Made by a program: the position numbers and the translations under genes. The notes under the pieces are model-generated. The model searched no databases. It had not been told where the DNA came from and was given only the letters and a program-made list of their open reading frames with translations. A stretch of 64,000 nucleotides of DNA from Drosophila persimilis. Taxonomy: Eukaryota > Arthropoda > Insecta > Diptera > Drosophilidae. Below, in pieces: positions 36,165 to 47,395 of the stretch. The stretch is from assembly GCF_003286085.1 (NCBI RefSeq), contig NW_020825324.1, forward strand, positions 2,046,001-2,110,000, given 5' to 3'. Position 1 is the first letter of the stretch; each line of letters starts with the position of its first letter.

Positions 36165-36415
36165 GCAGAGATTCGTTCTTAACATGAATATATGTACATA
36201 TTTATATATTCTTACATACACATATGTCATATATATATCTATATATTATATAGCCTATATACCGGCAGTAACATGGTTATAACATACATATATATATTGC
36301 TCATTTAGTCAGTTCTACAAAGCAATGAACAATTTGACATTAAAGCTAACTAAGGCAGAGGTCGGCCAGGAAACGGCAATCCAATTCCAATTGCAGTCCT
36401 CCCTCTCTCCCTCCA
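36165..36415. terminator. shared 3' region of two convergent genes
   Basis: A 250-bp AT-rich gap between the stops of the tRNA-editing gene and TIM29. It carries ATATAT-rich sequence and must hold both cleavage sites. Confidence 0.4.
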
Positions 36416-36991
36416 TCACAGGTAGTTGACATCGTAGTTGTGCATCTTCGACTTGAGGCGCCAGAACTCGTTCCAGAAACCCACGTCGATCACGCGCTCG
36501 TGGAAGTTCAGGAATCCGACGTTGGTGAACTCGCAGATGGCTGGATATGTGCAGTCATCCTCGCCAAAGAGATCCACCCAGACCAGCGTGCAGATGCCCA
36601 GCGAGAGGAAGCGCAGTTTCTTTTGGTTGATGGCGCGCTCCAGCATTAGAAGATGCTTCGCCGAAACGTGATTTTGTAGTTCAGGCGGGACCATGATCAT
36701 GCGGCTGTTATCATGGCGTAACTGGGTCATGAAAACGCCTTCGTCGGGGTTGTGCTGGGCCATTTGGTACAGACACAGAATGCCGGTGCCGTACGCAAGG
36801 GCCTTCTTGGGCTTGGTATATGATTCCTTGACCACACCGAGGGCCACCTCCGAGTAGTCGCGCACCAGGCCCTTCCAGTATTTTACCCATTTCTCGACAA
36901 AAGTGTCTTTGAGACGCTCGGGCAGCACGATTTTCTCGCCAATTTTCTGTCCCAGTGCCGTCACACGGCTGCCCACACGCATCAAACTCAT
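36416..36991 (-). CDS. CG14270: TIM29, subunit of the TIM22 mitochondrial inner-membrane translocase
   Basis: A single exon encodes 191 residues starting MSLMRVGSRVTALGQKIGEK, with an amphipathic basic N-terminus suited to mitochondrial targeting and motifs typical of the family: WVKYWKGLVRDYSEVALGV, KPKKALAYGTGILCLYQMA (the one predicted membrane helix) and a C-terminal FWNEFWRLKSKMHNYDVNYL. TIM29 bridges the TIM22 carrier translocase and the outer-membrane TOM complex. It is convergent with the tRNA-editing gene and divergent from the next gene, with under 400 bp between start codons. Confidence 0.88.
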   Translation of the reverse strand: MSLMRVGSRVTALGQKIGEKIVLPERLKDTFVEKWVKYWKGLVRDYSEVALGVVKESYTKPKKALAYGTGILCLYQMAQHNPDEGVFMTQLRHDNSRMIMVPPELQNHVSAKHLLMLERAINQKKLRFLSLGICTLVWVDLFGEDDCTYPAICEFTNVGFLNFHERVIDVGFWNEFWRLKSKMHNYDVNYL

Positions 36992-37387
36992 CTTAGTTGC
37001 TAGTTTCTGTGATCAATTTTGGAAAACGGGCATTAATTAATATTTTTGATATTATTATTAAATAACCTCCTGGGTCTTACAGCTGTTTAGAGTGACTGTA
37101 TTTAGAAACAAAGAAAATACTGTACGACGCGAAAATGTACCGATGTGAGCGATTTCGAAAACACAATAAATATTATTTAGACAATTTTGAATGGAATTAG
37201 AAGCAAGAAAATAAGCTGTTATGTTTTGCCAATACAAATTTGAGCATATCTTATTTGCTGGCGTATTTTATTGTCCCGATGACTATAATTTTTTTTTTAT
37301 CTGCGTACGTTATCAAACACTGAGGTTATCCGCCGAAAACATATGCATTTTTTCCTGTAAAAAAAAAAACAACACATTTTGGACGAG
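36992..37387. promoter_or_regulatory. divergent promoter of TIM29 and the small helical protein gene
   Basis: A 396-bp AT-rich interval shared by two head-to-head genes; no TATA box at a convincing spacing. Confidence 0.45.
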
Positions 37388-38093
37388 ATGCCATTAGCCA
37401 ATGAACGCCATATCCATTATAACTCTCGCCTTGGCCACCTCCTCCAAAAAACAGCATCCAACTTGCGCAGCTACCAGGAATTCCTGTCCAGCCAGGCACA
37501 ACATTTGCTGGCCCCCGTGAATCGTCTGTGGGACAGGAGCCAACGCTACCGTCTGGTGGCCGGGTGCGTTTAACATCAAGTGTAACTAGCCTAGCCCCAA
37601 CTAATCGTAATCGGACCCTTCTTAGCCACAGCAGTGATGAGCGCTGTGCGACGGCCCTACTCTCCGAATGCCAAGATGCCTATCAGTCCATTTGCAACAG
37701 CATGTGAGTTGCCAGAAGGTTCTAGAATCCTCTTCATTTGACTTTTTTTCTGTATGCAGCATGCAAATGAACGAAATGCTAGATGAAATGGCCAACGATG
37801 TGGCTGACTTTGACACGGAATGCATTTACTTGAGCGGCGAGCTACAGCCAGAGCCCTGTCCAACCTCCGTGGCCGAGTGGCGGGAATGGCTGAACGAATC
37901 TCTGCACAGTCTGCAAACACAAGTCAAGTGCCTGGAGATTGTTTCCCGCCTGTTCTTGCCACTAATTCTGGAGCAGCGGACGGTGGACGAGTTCAAAACT
38001 TATCTGCAGCTGGACGAGCACCAGGAGGCTGTGCTCTGCATGGGCCTGGCCAAAGCCGAGCGACAGGCGACACTCCCGCTGCTGACTGCTTGA
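37388..38093 (+). CDS. small helical protein, possible AIRIM (C1orf109)-like factor, three exons
   Basis: Exons are 37388-37563, 37626-37703 and 37760-38093, joined by GT-AG introns of 62 and 56 bp; the product has 195 residues. It starts MPLANERHIHYNSRLGHLLQ and is almost entirely helical. The phrase SVAEWREWLNESLHSLQ resembles the SVADMLEWL... segment of human C1orf109/AIRIM, a partner of the AFG2 ATPases in 60S ribosome maturation. That match is from memory and over a short region, so the family call is tentative; the gene itself is well supported by three frame-consistent exons. Confidence 0.75.
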
Positions 38094-38634
38094 CACACGA
38101 GAAAGATAATGCTGTATAGTATTAACGCCAGTCAATCAAATATATTTGCATAGAAATAACCATTAGTTGAACAATTCATCACCCCTGCAGTGGGCGGGCA
38201 CTCGACAGACATGCCAGCTTCGATTTGCCACAAACAAGTATGGCCTTTGGGTGGTCTTTTCTGATTACGATGTGGCTCCAGCCCTCTCAGGCGGTAGCCC
38301 GATTATTTTCACAGAGCACAAAACAAAAACAAAAAAAAGGTGGATATTTATCCAAATCCAAAAGCAAAACAGTTTGGGTGTTTTTTTTTTTCTCAGCACT
38401 GGAATACTTGAAATTTATTTATTTAGAACACATTTCCACATTTGCTGCGAGTTTCCGTTGCAGTCGACGGGTTGTGTTGTTGTCAGAGGCACGCCTCGTG
38501 CAAGCAATCTGCCAATGTGTATCTGTAAGAGGCGGGAAAATGCAATTAGTCCTGGTTTAGTTGGTGTCCGTGCAGCTCGTACTAACCTTATAATAAGTAT
38601 CAAGCAGTCCACAACATCGGGCGGCGGTGCTTCC
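38094..38634. other. 3' region between two convergent genes
   Basis: AATATATTTG near 38138 follows the plus-strand stop. The minus-strand 3' UTR of RpS28 occupies part of the rest. A GC-rich piece at 38600-38640 is directly downstream of the RpS28 stop. No further gene is seen. Confidence 0.45.
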
Positions 38635-38832
38635 TTAGCGAAGCCTTCTGGCCTCACGTTCAGACTCCAACAGGGTGAGGATGTCGCCCTCGCGGACGGG
38701 TCCCTTCACGTTGCGGATAATCTGACGGTTCTGCTCCCCAAGGAACTCCACTTTGACCTGTGTACACTGGCCCTGAGAGCCGGTGCGGCCGAGAACTTTC
38801 ATCACGCGAGCCCAAACAACTGGTTTGTCCAT
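38635..38832 (-). CDS. RpS28b: 40S ribosomal protein S28 (eS28)
   Basis: A 65-residue protein, exactly the usual length, starting [20 protein letters not shown] and ending [12 protein letters not shown]. The sequence is unmistakable for eS28, which sits at the mRNA exit channel of the small subunit. The coding part is one exon. Upstream, about 80-90 bases from the start codon on the minus strand, a CTTCCTTTTT tract resembles the 5' terminal oligopyrimidine start typical of ribosomal-protein mRNAs. Confidence 0.96.
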   Translation of the reverse strand: MDKPVVWARVMKVLGRTGSQGQCTQVKVEFLGEQNRQIIRNVKGPVREGDILTLLESEREARRLR

Positions 38833-38904
38833 GGTTATTCCTGAATTTCTTCGATTCGCCGCAGAGACTTCACGTGTAGTTGCTCTTCAATAGGCAGCCG
38901 CAAG

Positions 38905-38922
38905 CAAAAAGGAAGTAGGGTG
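38905..38922 (-). promoter_or_regulatory. TOP-like pyrimidine tract, candidate RpS28 start site
   Basis: On the minus strand the sequence reads CTACTTCCTTTTTGCTTG. A pyrimidine run of this type at the cap site gives growth-dependent translation in ribosomal-protein mRNAs. Position relative to the ORF fits; the start site itself is inferred. Confidence 0.5.
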
Positions 38923-39549
38923 GTTATCGGGCCGAGTACGTTAAGTTGGCTGCGCTGCGCGGCGATAGACGATTGGCTGTGCAGTGCTGCAAGTGGTTCG
39001 AGTAAAATCAACTAAAAGTGTCACAGCCTTGACAAAAATATGGAGATATGTTAAACTTAATTTTACAGTTAGTTTTTGAGGCTGATTTAATTGTTATTTG
39101 GTAAATTATGGAAAATTATTGAAAATTTTGACAGCTTGGGAGTTTTACAGCACTGCTTTTAGACAAGAGCTGTCGCCTGCGAGAAAAAAGAACAATGTTT
39201 GCTGACATTTGCCATGAATGGTTGATTAAAGTATGAAAAATTACCAGATAAATTAATTAAGGGCTAGTTTCAGTCAATCGGATTCAGGTGCGGAGCCTTT
39301 AGAGAATATTGACACCGCAAATCAAACCATTGGCGGCATTCGGCAGGAATGGCTGGCAACCCTAGACGTGGCACCACGTAGCCATTTGACAGTGAAAGTC
39401 GGCTGGCTTCGTGCTGCCTTCGGCTTGTTGCTTACCATCTCTTCATCACTCTGCCAATTTTTCCCGAGCACGACGGTCGTCTGAGAGCGTGCTTTTATAT
39501 TTTATATTTCCGTTCCTCTCGAGCACAAGTGAAAAGCATCAGACAAACC
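38923..39549. promoter_or_regulatory. divergent region between RpS28 and TRAP-alpha
   Basis: It is AT-rich in the middle. Near 39497 TTTATATTTTATATTT precedes the 5' UTR of TRAP-alpha. No open frame of note. Confidence 0.4.
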
Positions 39550-40819
39550 ATGAAGAATCTGATGTTCTTAATGCTGATGGTCCTTCCCATCGTCATTTGC
39601 ACCTTCTCAGCACGTAAGTACACAAATTTCGGCCATGCAGCCGCAGCCACAGCCACCTTTTGGCCAAAGGGCCGGGGGCGCATACGTGGCACTGCCGCTG
39701 TCGCTGCTAGGTGCTAGGTGGCCGCCAGGTTTCCAGCCAGGAGCAGCTTCATCTGACGATGTGACCGAGTGGGCGCTAATTTTGACCTTCCTTGGCTCAT
39801 GGCCACCAAAAGTGTTGAGTTGGCATTGCCTTCCGCCTCATAGTCTCGGCCTACCTCCCTCTCACTCTCACTCGTACTCATGTCGCTGCATGTATGTGGC
39901 TCTCTTCCTTGGATAGCAAACAAATTCGGAGCCTATGCCGCGGAAGCTGTTGAGGACGATCTGGTGGATGTGGACAGCGAAGAGGGAGCCGTGACTGGTG
40001 AAGATGCCGATGCCGACGAAGACACAGACAAGGAGAGCAGCGCGTCGCCGAACGCGGACACTTATCTGTTGTTCACCAAACCTCTGTACACGCCCGGTCA
40101 GCAGCTGGATCTGCCCGGTGGCAAGCCCGTGGAATTCCTGATCGGCTTCACGAACAAGGGCGCCGAGGAGTTTGTGATCGAGACGGTCGAGGCCTCATTC
40201 CGTTATCCCATGGACTTCAACTACTTCATCCAGAACTTCTCGGCGGTGGCATACAATCGTGAGGTGAAGCCCGGCTTCGAGTCGACCGTTTCGTACACGT
40301 TTCTGCCATCGGATCAGTTTGCTGGACGTCCATTCGGACTGAACATTGCCCTGGCCTATCGGGATGCCAACGGCATTCAGTACAACGAGGCTGTCTTCAA
40401 CGAGACCGTTCTTATCTCCGAGGTCGATGAAGGACTCGACGGTGAGACCTTCTTCTTGTATGTCCTCCTGGCCGGCATTGTGGTCCTGCTCCTGGTCATT
40501 GGCCAGCAGTATTTGTTGGGCAGCTCAGGCAAGCGCAAGCGTGCCGCTGCCAAGAAGGTCATCGAAACTGGAACAGCCAACGACAGCACCATCGACTACG
40601 ACTGGGTCCCGCAGGAGACGCTGCGTGCTTTGCGTAAGTTCGGATTTATAGATAGACCTCTTTCCGCAGATTTTAATTTTTTGTTCCACAGAGAAATCGC
40701 CTCCCAAGTCGAAGACGCCAAAGACCTCGCCCAAGCCGGGAAAGCAGGCCAGTCCCAAGGCGGCCAGCCACCAAAGTCCCAAGCAGCGCAAGGTGAAGCG
40801 TTCCGCGGGCGATGACTAA
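39550..40819 (+). CDS. l(1)G0320: TRAP-alpha / SSR1, subunit of the ER translocon-associated protein complex, three exons
   Basis: Exons are 39550-39613, 39917-40633 and 40692-40819, for 302 residues. MKNLMFLMLMVLPIVICTFS is a cleavable signal peptide. An acidic stretch follows (about residues 31-65), then the lumenal domain with PLYTPGQQLDLPGGKPVEFL and FRYPMDFNYFIQNFSAVAYN. One transmembrane helix lies near residues 199-221 (FFLYVLLAGIVVLLLVIGQQ) and a lysine/proline-rich cytosolic tail ends KRSAGDD. TRAP binds the Sec61 channel and helps insertion of weak signal sequences. Intron 2 is only 58 bp and skipping its splice would change the tail. Confidence 0.95.
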
Positions 40820-41629
40820 ATGCAAAGACTGGGCTCCAGGACAGAACAACCGAGTTCGACCAACAACTCCAACTGAAACAACACCAGCAACAATCCCCCC
40901 ATTTCATCCTGTAGGGAGCAAAGCATTAAGTTTCCCAACTATTTACGAGTAGAGATATATATCATTTTCGGTCATATATAGAAATATTATCATTATTTTT
41001 TTTTTCGTTTTTCGAGAGATTGTTAGTGTTAATTCAAGAAAAAAGTAACTACAACAAAATGAAAACAGTCCATGAGTTCCATAGAGTTTCCACAAAGTGA
41101 ATTTGATTATTTCCAAACTATTTCTGCACATACTCCAGCAACCACAGCAACAAAAGAAAGGAAAACTTAAAAAAAGTGTTTAGATAACTTTCTTGTGAAT
41201 TGTCTTCGTTTGTAGAAGACACGTTAGAGAGGTACAGATAGACATTTAGAGAATGATTGTAGAGGAGAGCAATTTTTAAGTAAAACTATAAGAAAACAAA
41301 GATAGAAAGAAAAATTGAAGAATAAATAGAAACCTTCCAATTGTACGATAAATTTAGCCCATATTATTATATCATTATTAATTGTTTGTTCTTATTCTGC
41401 TTCAATTTCTGATCTTGACCGTCGATTCTTTTTCTGTTAGAACGAAATATGTTGAAGTGTTTTTTTTTATACAGAGAAGTCGTTTTTATTCGGCGGATGA
41501 ATAAAAAGAAACTTTCTTAAAAAAATCAATAAAATATGCCATTTTTATTCAGCTTTTCAATTTTTTTAGGTCGACAGATTCCGATAACGGCTAATCTGCG
41601 AGTACAGACCTGCGAGGCAGGTATGGTCA
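40820..41629 (+). other. 3' UTR and downstream flank of TRAP-alpha
   Basis: A-rich sequence without frames. AATAAATAGAAAC near 41321 and AATAAAATATG near 41529 are candidate polyadenylation signals. Confidence 0.5.
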
Positions 41630-42262
41630 TTATACCCGATGCTCGAAAAGAGTATAGGGGTAAATTAGGTTTGTGGGAAGAGGTGAGGGTGTTCCCCATA
41701 AAAAACATACATATTCTTGATCACATCAATAGCAGCGACGATATAGCTATTTCTGTCTGTTCGGCCGTCTGCTCACCCGTCCGTTAGTCTTGTTTGACTC
41801 CTAGTGTTGTCCAGTTTGTTTCAAAATTTCGCACTCCCCTTTCCGCCCCTACAAAGGATCTACAAAATCTAGCAGCTTGACGAATCTGTATCAGATCTGA
41901 TCAATAGTATAGCCATAAGAAACAATTGAAAATGCAGTGGAAACGCAAAGCCTTCTATTCGCTTACTCATTCTCTCACTCTCTCTCTCTCTCTCACACAC
42001 TCTTCCTCGTGCAGTGTGTGTGCTTTGGTGTTGGTGTGAAAATAGAGAGAAAGATAGATTTAAACAAAAAATTGCAAAGAAAAATGGAAACAGATGAAAT
42101 CTAGCATATATGTACAAATCTCCCAAACGGTTCGACCGAATATTATTAAATTTTTTTTCGCGAACAGCGATACCAAAAGAGATACAATATATTGTGTAGG
42201 TAACATAAATCATAAGCTCACATATGTACATACATACATACTGATTGAATATCGGGTATAAA
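41630..42262. mobile_element. DINE-1/INE-1-like (helentron-type) element
   Basis: The left end reads TTATACCCGAT and the right end ATCGGGTATAAA, the inverted termini of DINE-1 elements. Inside, ATTCTTGATCACATCAATAG followed by GTCTGTTCGGCCGTCTG is the familiar DINE-1 block. It is non-coding, 633 bp. A (TC)n run at 41966-41994 and repeated CACAC words lie within. Confidence 0.75.
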
Positions 42263-42764
42263 TGTGGGGCCGAGGCAAGGACCGCGTTTATTTTCGTTCC
42301 GTGTTGGGTCGTGTCGAAAAATATCGTGACCATGCCCATCTCTAATGTGTGCATATGTATATTCAAGACGCAGCAACGGCCATTGCTGCCGCTCTCACAT
42401 ACATATACATTCACGTACTTTAAAGTTTTTGTGTGCGCGCAGAGTAGAGACCAGCAGCTCTGACCAGCAAAAACCGATGGTATTGTGGACATTTTTTGAA
42501 AATTTCCAGTTTACCGATATTGGTAGCATGAGGGCAGATTGTGATAAAATTTATAATATTAAATTTTGGGTACAAATTAAAATAAAGCCATATTTTTAGC
42601 TTATTTCTTTCGATTGTAGCCATTTTCAACGTTTTTTTTCTAATCTAGCTTTAATGACTCTGAAATTCTGGCAGCACTGTTTCTGAGGCGACGGGCACAG
42701 CTGCGCAGTTAACAAAATCGAGTTATGGTACCGGCAGAGGACGTCGACTGCGGGCTGCTTAACT

Positions 42765-42800
42765 TATAAATAGGACGACGTCAGCTGCTTCTCATCAGTC
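42765..42800 (+). promoter_or_regulatory. TATA box and initiator, first copy
   Basis: TATAAATAGG at 42765-42774 is followed about 30 bp later by TCATCAGTCC with TCAGTC centred near 42797, the canonical fly spacing. The same pair occurs in the second module copy. Confidence 0.65.
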
Positions 42801-42954
42801 CTCAAATTTTTTTGGACTGTTCGGACACAATGCTCCCTCTTCTACTATATAAGAATTTATTCCTATTTATTTTTATTTATTCTTACTTATCGTGTACAAT
42901 TTATAAGGAAATTTTGCACGCTAAGATGGAGGTTTTCGGTCGTGCAGTTGGCAT

Positions 42955-43028
42955 GTTGCGGTGGTTGCCGTCGGCGTGTTGCGGTGGTTGCCGTCGGCGT
43001 GTTGCGGTGGTTGCCGTCGGCGTGTTGC
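42955..43028 (+). repeat. 22-bp minisatellite, first copy
   Basis: Units of GTGTTGCGGTGGTTGCCGTCGG repeat about three times. The second module copy (46875-46975) has one more unit. Confidence 0.9.
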
Positions 43029-43378
43029 AGTGGTGTTGCCCATTCCCGTACAAACACATATACATACATTTCTAAAATTGTTCTTATATCTATTGACTAA
43101 ACTGAATCTTCTTCAGTTTGTCCGGAAGTATTTGAATATATTGAAATACAATTATCTGGCGGCGGCCGCCACCCAGGCTGGGGAATTTGTGGTCTCTTTG
43201 TGGCCAGTGATGCCAGATTTTGAGCGTCAAAAAATATGGTAGATGCAAGTCGAGCAAATCAATAAAGAGCTCCGTCAAGCACGTGTACTTTTTGGTCTCA
43301 ATGTTCTTCTCAATATCCGCATGGCCGAGCGTATTCGTCTTGAACAGAATGCGTTTCACCAGCGCTCTATTGCGACTG

Positions 43379-46350
43379 GTCAAACTTTTGTCTTTGTCCA
43401 CATCTGTGATCAGCCAACTCTGATGCTTGGACCATGAGTAGCTAAGCAAGCAACTAAGCTCTTTATTTTCTCCAGTGCCGCATCTGTAGTTTCCAGCTGT
43501 CTTTTCTTGGATTCCACTTCCGCCTGGCTGCAGACGAGAGCTGCTGCAGTTTTTCTTGTCTGGACATTCAGCTCAGCGATCTTCTCCTACAACTTGGAGT
43601 ATGCTGCCTTTTTCCTCGGAGTCTAACACCTGCTGTTGTGGATACTACTGCTTTTCCTATATGTAAAAGGCCGGCGCGAAGCGCTCCCGGACCAATTCCT
43701 TTTCCTCTTATAATTATTTTTCTAATAATTGTTCTTATATCTATTGACCAAACTGAACCTTCTTCAGTTTGTCCGTAGTATTTGTACGTTGTACATTTTT
43801 GATTAAGTATGTGTTTGAGAATAAGTATTTTTTTAAGTGAGGCTTTCGTCGATCCATTAAAAACTTAACGTCTTTAGTGTAAACGGTATCGACTACGCCC
43901 GTATCGATGAGATCTATCTCAATGGTCTTTCGAACATCTTGGCGCGCTCGCACACCCCTATCATATCAAAATTCAAAAAATATGGTAGATGCAAGTCGAG
44001 CAAATCAATAAAGAGCTCCGTCAAGCACGTGTACTTTTTGGTCTCAATGTTCTTCTCAATATCCGCATGGCCGAGCGTATTCGTCTTGAACAGAATGCGT
44101 TTCACCAGCGCTCTATTGCGACTGGTCAAACTTTTGTCTTTGTCCACATCTGTGATCAGCCAACTCTGATGCTTGGACCATGAGTAGCTAAGCAAGCAAC
44201 TAAGCTCTTTATTTTCTCCAGTGCCGCATCTGTAGTTTCCAGCTGTCTTTTCTTGGATTCCACTTCCGCCTGGCTGCAGACGAGAGCTGCTGCAGTTTTT
44301 CTTGTCTGGACATTCAGCTCAGCGATCTTCTCCTACAACTTGGAGTATGCTGCCTTTTTCCTCGGAGTCTAACACCTGCTGTTGTGGATACTACTGCTTT
44401 TCCTATATGTAAAAGGCCGGCGCGAAGCGCTCCCGGACCAATTCCTTTTCCTCTTATAATTATTTTTCTAATAATTGTTCTTATATCTATTGACCAAACT
44501 GAACCTTCTTCAGTTTGTCCGTAGTATTTGTACGTTGTACATTTTTGATTAAGTATGTGTTTGAGAATAAGTATTTTTTTAAGTGAGGCTTTCGGTCAAA
44601 CTTTTGTCTTTGTCCACATCTGTGATCAGCCAACTCTGATGCTTGGACCATGAGTAGCTAAGCAAGCAACTAAGCTCTTTATTTTCTCCAGTGCCGCATC
44701 TGTAGTTTCCAGCTGTCTTTTCTTGGATTCCACTTCCGCCTGGCTGCAGACGAGAGCTGCTGCAGTTTTTCTTGTCTGGACATTCAGCTCAGCGATCTTC
44801 TCCTACAACTTGGAGTATGCTGCCTTTTTCCTCGGAGTCTAACACCTGCTGTTGTGGATACTACTGCTTTTCCTATATGTAAAAGGCCGGCGCGAAGCGC
44901 TCCCGGACCAATGCCTTTTCCTCTTATAATTATTTTTCTAATAATTGTTCTTATATCTATTGACCAAACTGAACCTTCTTCAGTTTGTCCGTAGTATTTG
45001 TACGTTGTACATTTTTGATTAAGTATGTGTTTGAGAATAAGTATTTTTTTAAGTGAGGCTTTCGGTCAAACTTTTGTCTTTGTCCACATCTGTGATCAGC
45101 CAACTCTGATGCTTGGACCATGAGTAGCTAAGCAAGCAACTAAGCTCTTTATTTTCTCCAGTGCCGCATCTGTAGTTTCCAGCTGTCTTTTCTTGGATTC
45201 CACTTCCGCCTGGCTGCAGACGAGAGCTGCTGCAGTTTTTCTTGTCTGGACATTCAGCTCAGCGATCTTCTCCTACAACTTGGAGTATGCTGCCTTTTTC
45301 CTCGGAGTCTAACACCTGCTGTTGTGGATACTACTGCTTTTCCTATATGTAAAAGGCCGGCGCGAAGCGCTCCCGGACCAATTCCTCTTCCTCTTATAAT
45401 TATTTTTCTAATAATTGTTCTTATATCTATTGACCAAACTGAACCTCCTTCAGTTTGTCCGTAGTATTTGTACGTTGTACATTTTTGATTAAGTATGTGT
45501 TTGAGAATAAGTATTTTTTTAAGTGAGGCTTTCGGTCAAACTTTTGTCTTTGTCCACATCTGTGATCAGCCAACTCTGATGCTTGGACCATGAGTAGCTA
45601 AGCAAGCAACTAAGCTCTTTATTTTCTCCAGTGCCGCATCTGTAGTTTCCAGCTGTCTTTTCTTGGATTCCACTTCCGCCTGGCTGCAGACGAGAGCTGC
45701 TGCAGTTTTTCTTGTCTGGACATTCAGCTCAGCGATCTTCTCCTACAACTTGGAGTATGCTGCCTTTTTCCTCGGAGTCTAACACCTGCTGTTGTGGATA
45801 CTACTGCTTTTCCTATATGTAAAAGGCCGGCGCGAAGCGCTCCCGGACCAATTCCTCTTCCTCTTATAATTATTTTTCTAATAATTGTTCTTATATCTAT
45901 TGACCAAACTGAACCTCCTTCAGTTTGTCCGTAGTATTTGTACGTTGTACATTTTTGATTAAGTATGTGTTTGAGAATAAGTATTTTTTTAAGTGAGGCT
46001 TTCGTCGATCCATTAAAAACTTAACGTCTTTAGTGTAAACGGTATCGACTACGCCCGTATCGATGAGATCTATCTCAATGGTCTTTCGAACATCTTGGCG
46101 CGCTCGCACACCCCTATCATATCAAAATTAAAAAAATATGGTAGATGCAAGTCGAGCAAATCAATAAAGAGCTCCGTCAAGCACGTGTACTTTTTGGTCT
46201 CAATGTTCTTCTCAATATCCGCATGGCCGAGCGTATTCGTCTTGAACAGAATGCGTTTCACCAGCGCTCTATTGCGACTGGTCAAACTTTTGTCTTTGTC
46301 CACATCTGTGATCAGCCAACTCTGATGCTTGGACCATGAGTAGCTAAGCA
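43379..46350. repeat. tandem array of 470-bp and 276-bp modules
   Basis: Units beginning GTCAAACTTTTGTCTTTG start at 43379, 44125, 44595, 45065 and 45535 and each ends GTGAGGCTTTCG exactly 470 bp on. A second module of 276 bp (starting TCGATCCATTAAAAAC) sits at 43849-44124 and again at 46005-46280, so the full period is 746 bp and three central units have lost the 276-bp part. The units differ at only a few positions (for example TTCCTTTTC, TGCCTTTTC or TTCCTCTTC), so copying is recent or gene conversion is active. Minus-strand frames carry protein-like sequence such as NRALVKRILFKTNTLGHADI that I cannot place; coiled-coil-like parts may derive from an old retroelement gag. Confidence 0.92.
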
Positions 46351-46354
46351 TGAG

Positions 46355-47395
46355 TGCGCGCAGAGTAGAGACCAGCAGCTCTGACCAGCAAAAACCGATG
46401 GTATTGTGGACATTTTTTGAAAATTTCCAGTTTACCGATATTGGTAGCATGAGGGCAGATTGTGATAAAATTTATAATATTAAATTTTGGGTACAAATTA
46501 AAATAAAGCCATATTTTTAGCTTATTTCTTTCGATTGTAGCCATTTTCAACGTTTTTTTTCTAATCTAGCTTTAATGACTCTGAAATTCTGGCAGCACTG
46601 TTTCTGAGGCGACGGGCACAGCTGCGCAGTTAACAAAATCGAGTTATGGTACCGGCAGAGGACGTCGACTGCGGGCTGCTTAACTTATAAATAGGACGAC
46701 GTCAGCTGCTTCTCATCAGTCCTCAAATTTTTTTGGACTGTTCGGACACAATGCTCCCTCTTCTACTATATAAGAATTTATTCCTATTTATTTTTATTTA
46801 TTCTTACTTATCGTGTACAATTTATAAGGAAATTTTGCACGCTAAGATGGAGGTTTTCGGTCGTGCAGTTGGCATGTTGCGGTGGTTGCCGTCGGCGTGT
46901 TGAGGTGGTTGCCGTCGGCGTGTTGCGGTGGTTGCCGTCGGCGTGTTGCGGTGGTTGCCGTCGGCGTGTTGCAGTGGTGTTGCCCATTCCCATACAAACA
47001 CATATACATACATTTCTAAAATTGTTCTTATATCTATTGACTAAACTGAATCTTCTTCAGTTTGTCCGGAAGTATTTGAATATATTGAAATACAATTATC
47101 TGGCGGCGGCCGCCACCCAGGCTGGGGAATTTGTGGTCTCTTTGTGGCCAGTGATGCCAGATTTTGAGCGTCAAAAAATATGGTAGATGCAAGTCGAGCA
47201 AATCAATAAAGAGCTCCGTCAAGCACGTGTACTTTTTGGTCTCAATGTTCTTCTCAATATCCGCATGGCCGAGCGTATTCGTCTTGAACAGAATGCGTTT
47301 CACCAGCGCTCTATTGCGACTGGTCAAACTTTTGTCTTTGTCCACATCTGTGATCAGCCAACTCTGATGCTTGGACCATGAGTAGCTAAGCAAGC
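46355..47395 (+). repeat. array-flanking module, second copy
   Basis: It matches 42434-43450 at an offset of 3921 at the left and 3944 at the right; the difference equals one extra 22-bp unit plus one base. The TATAAATAGG box lies at about 46686 with the initiator near 46718. Confidence 0.9.

Larger units (their letters stand above)
42434..43450 (+). repeat. array-flanking module, first copy (carries a core promoter)
   Basis: This module recurs almost unchanged at 46355-47395. The two differ by scattered substitutions and by the number of 22-bp minisatellite units. From left to right it holds a GC-poor upstream part, a TATA-plus-initiator promoter, the 22-bp minisatellite, and a segment also present in the 276/470-bp units. 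Both copies lie in the same orientation around the tandem array, so one duplication event probably spread the block. Its origin is uncertain; a terminal repeat of an old retroelement is one possibility. Confidence 0.85.

Noticed and set aside
41869-42492. 207-codon minus-strand frame
   Set aside because: It lies mostly inside the DINE-1-like element and its (TC)n run.
43379-46350. Possible CRISPR-like array
   Set aside because: Units are 470 bp with no short repeat-spacer build and the DNA is eukaryotic.
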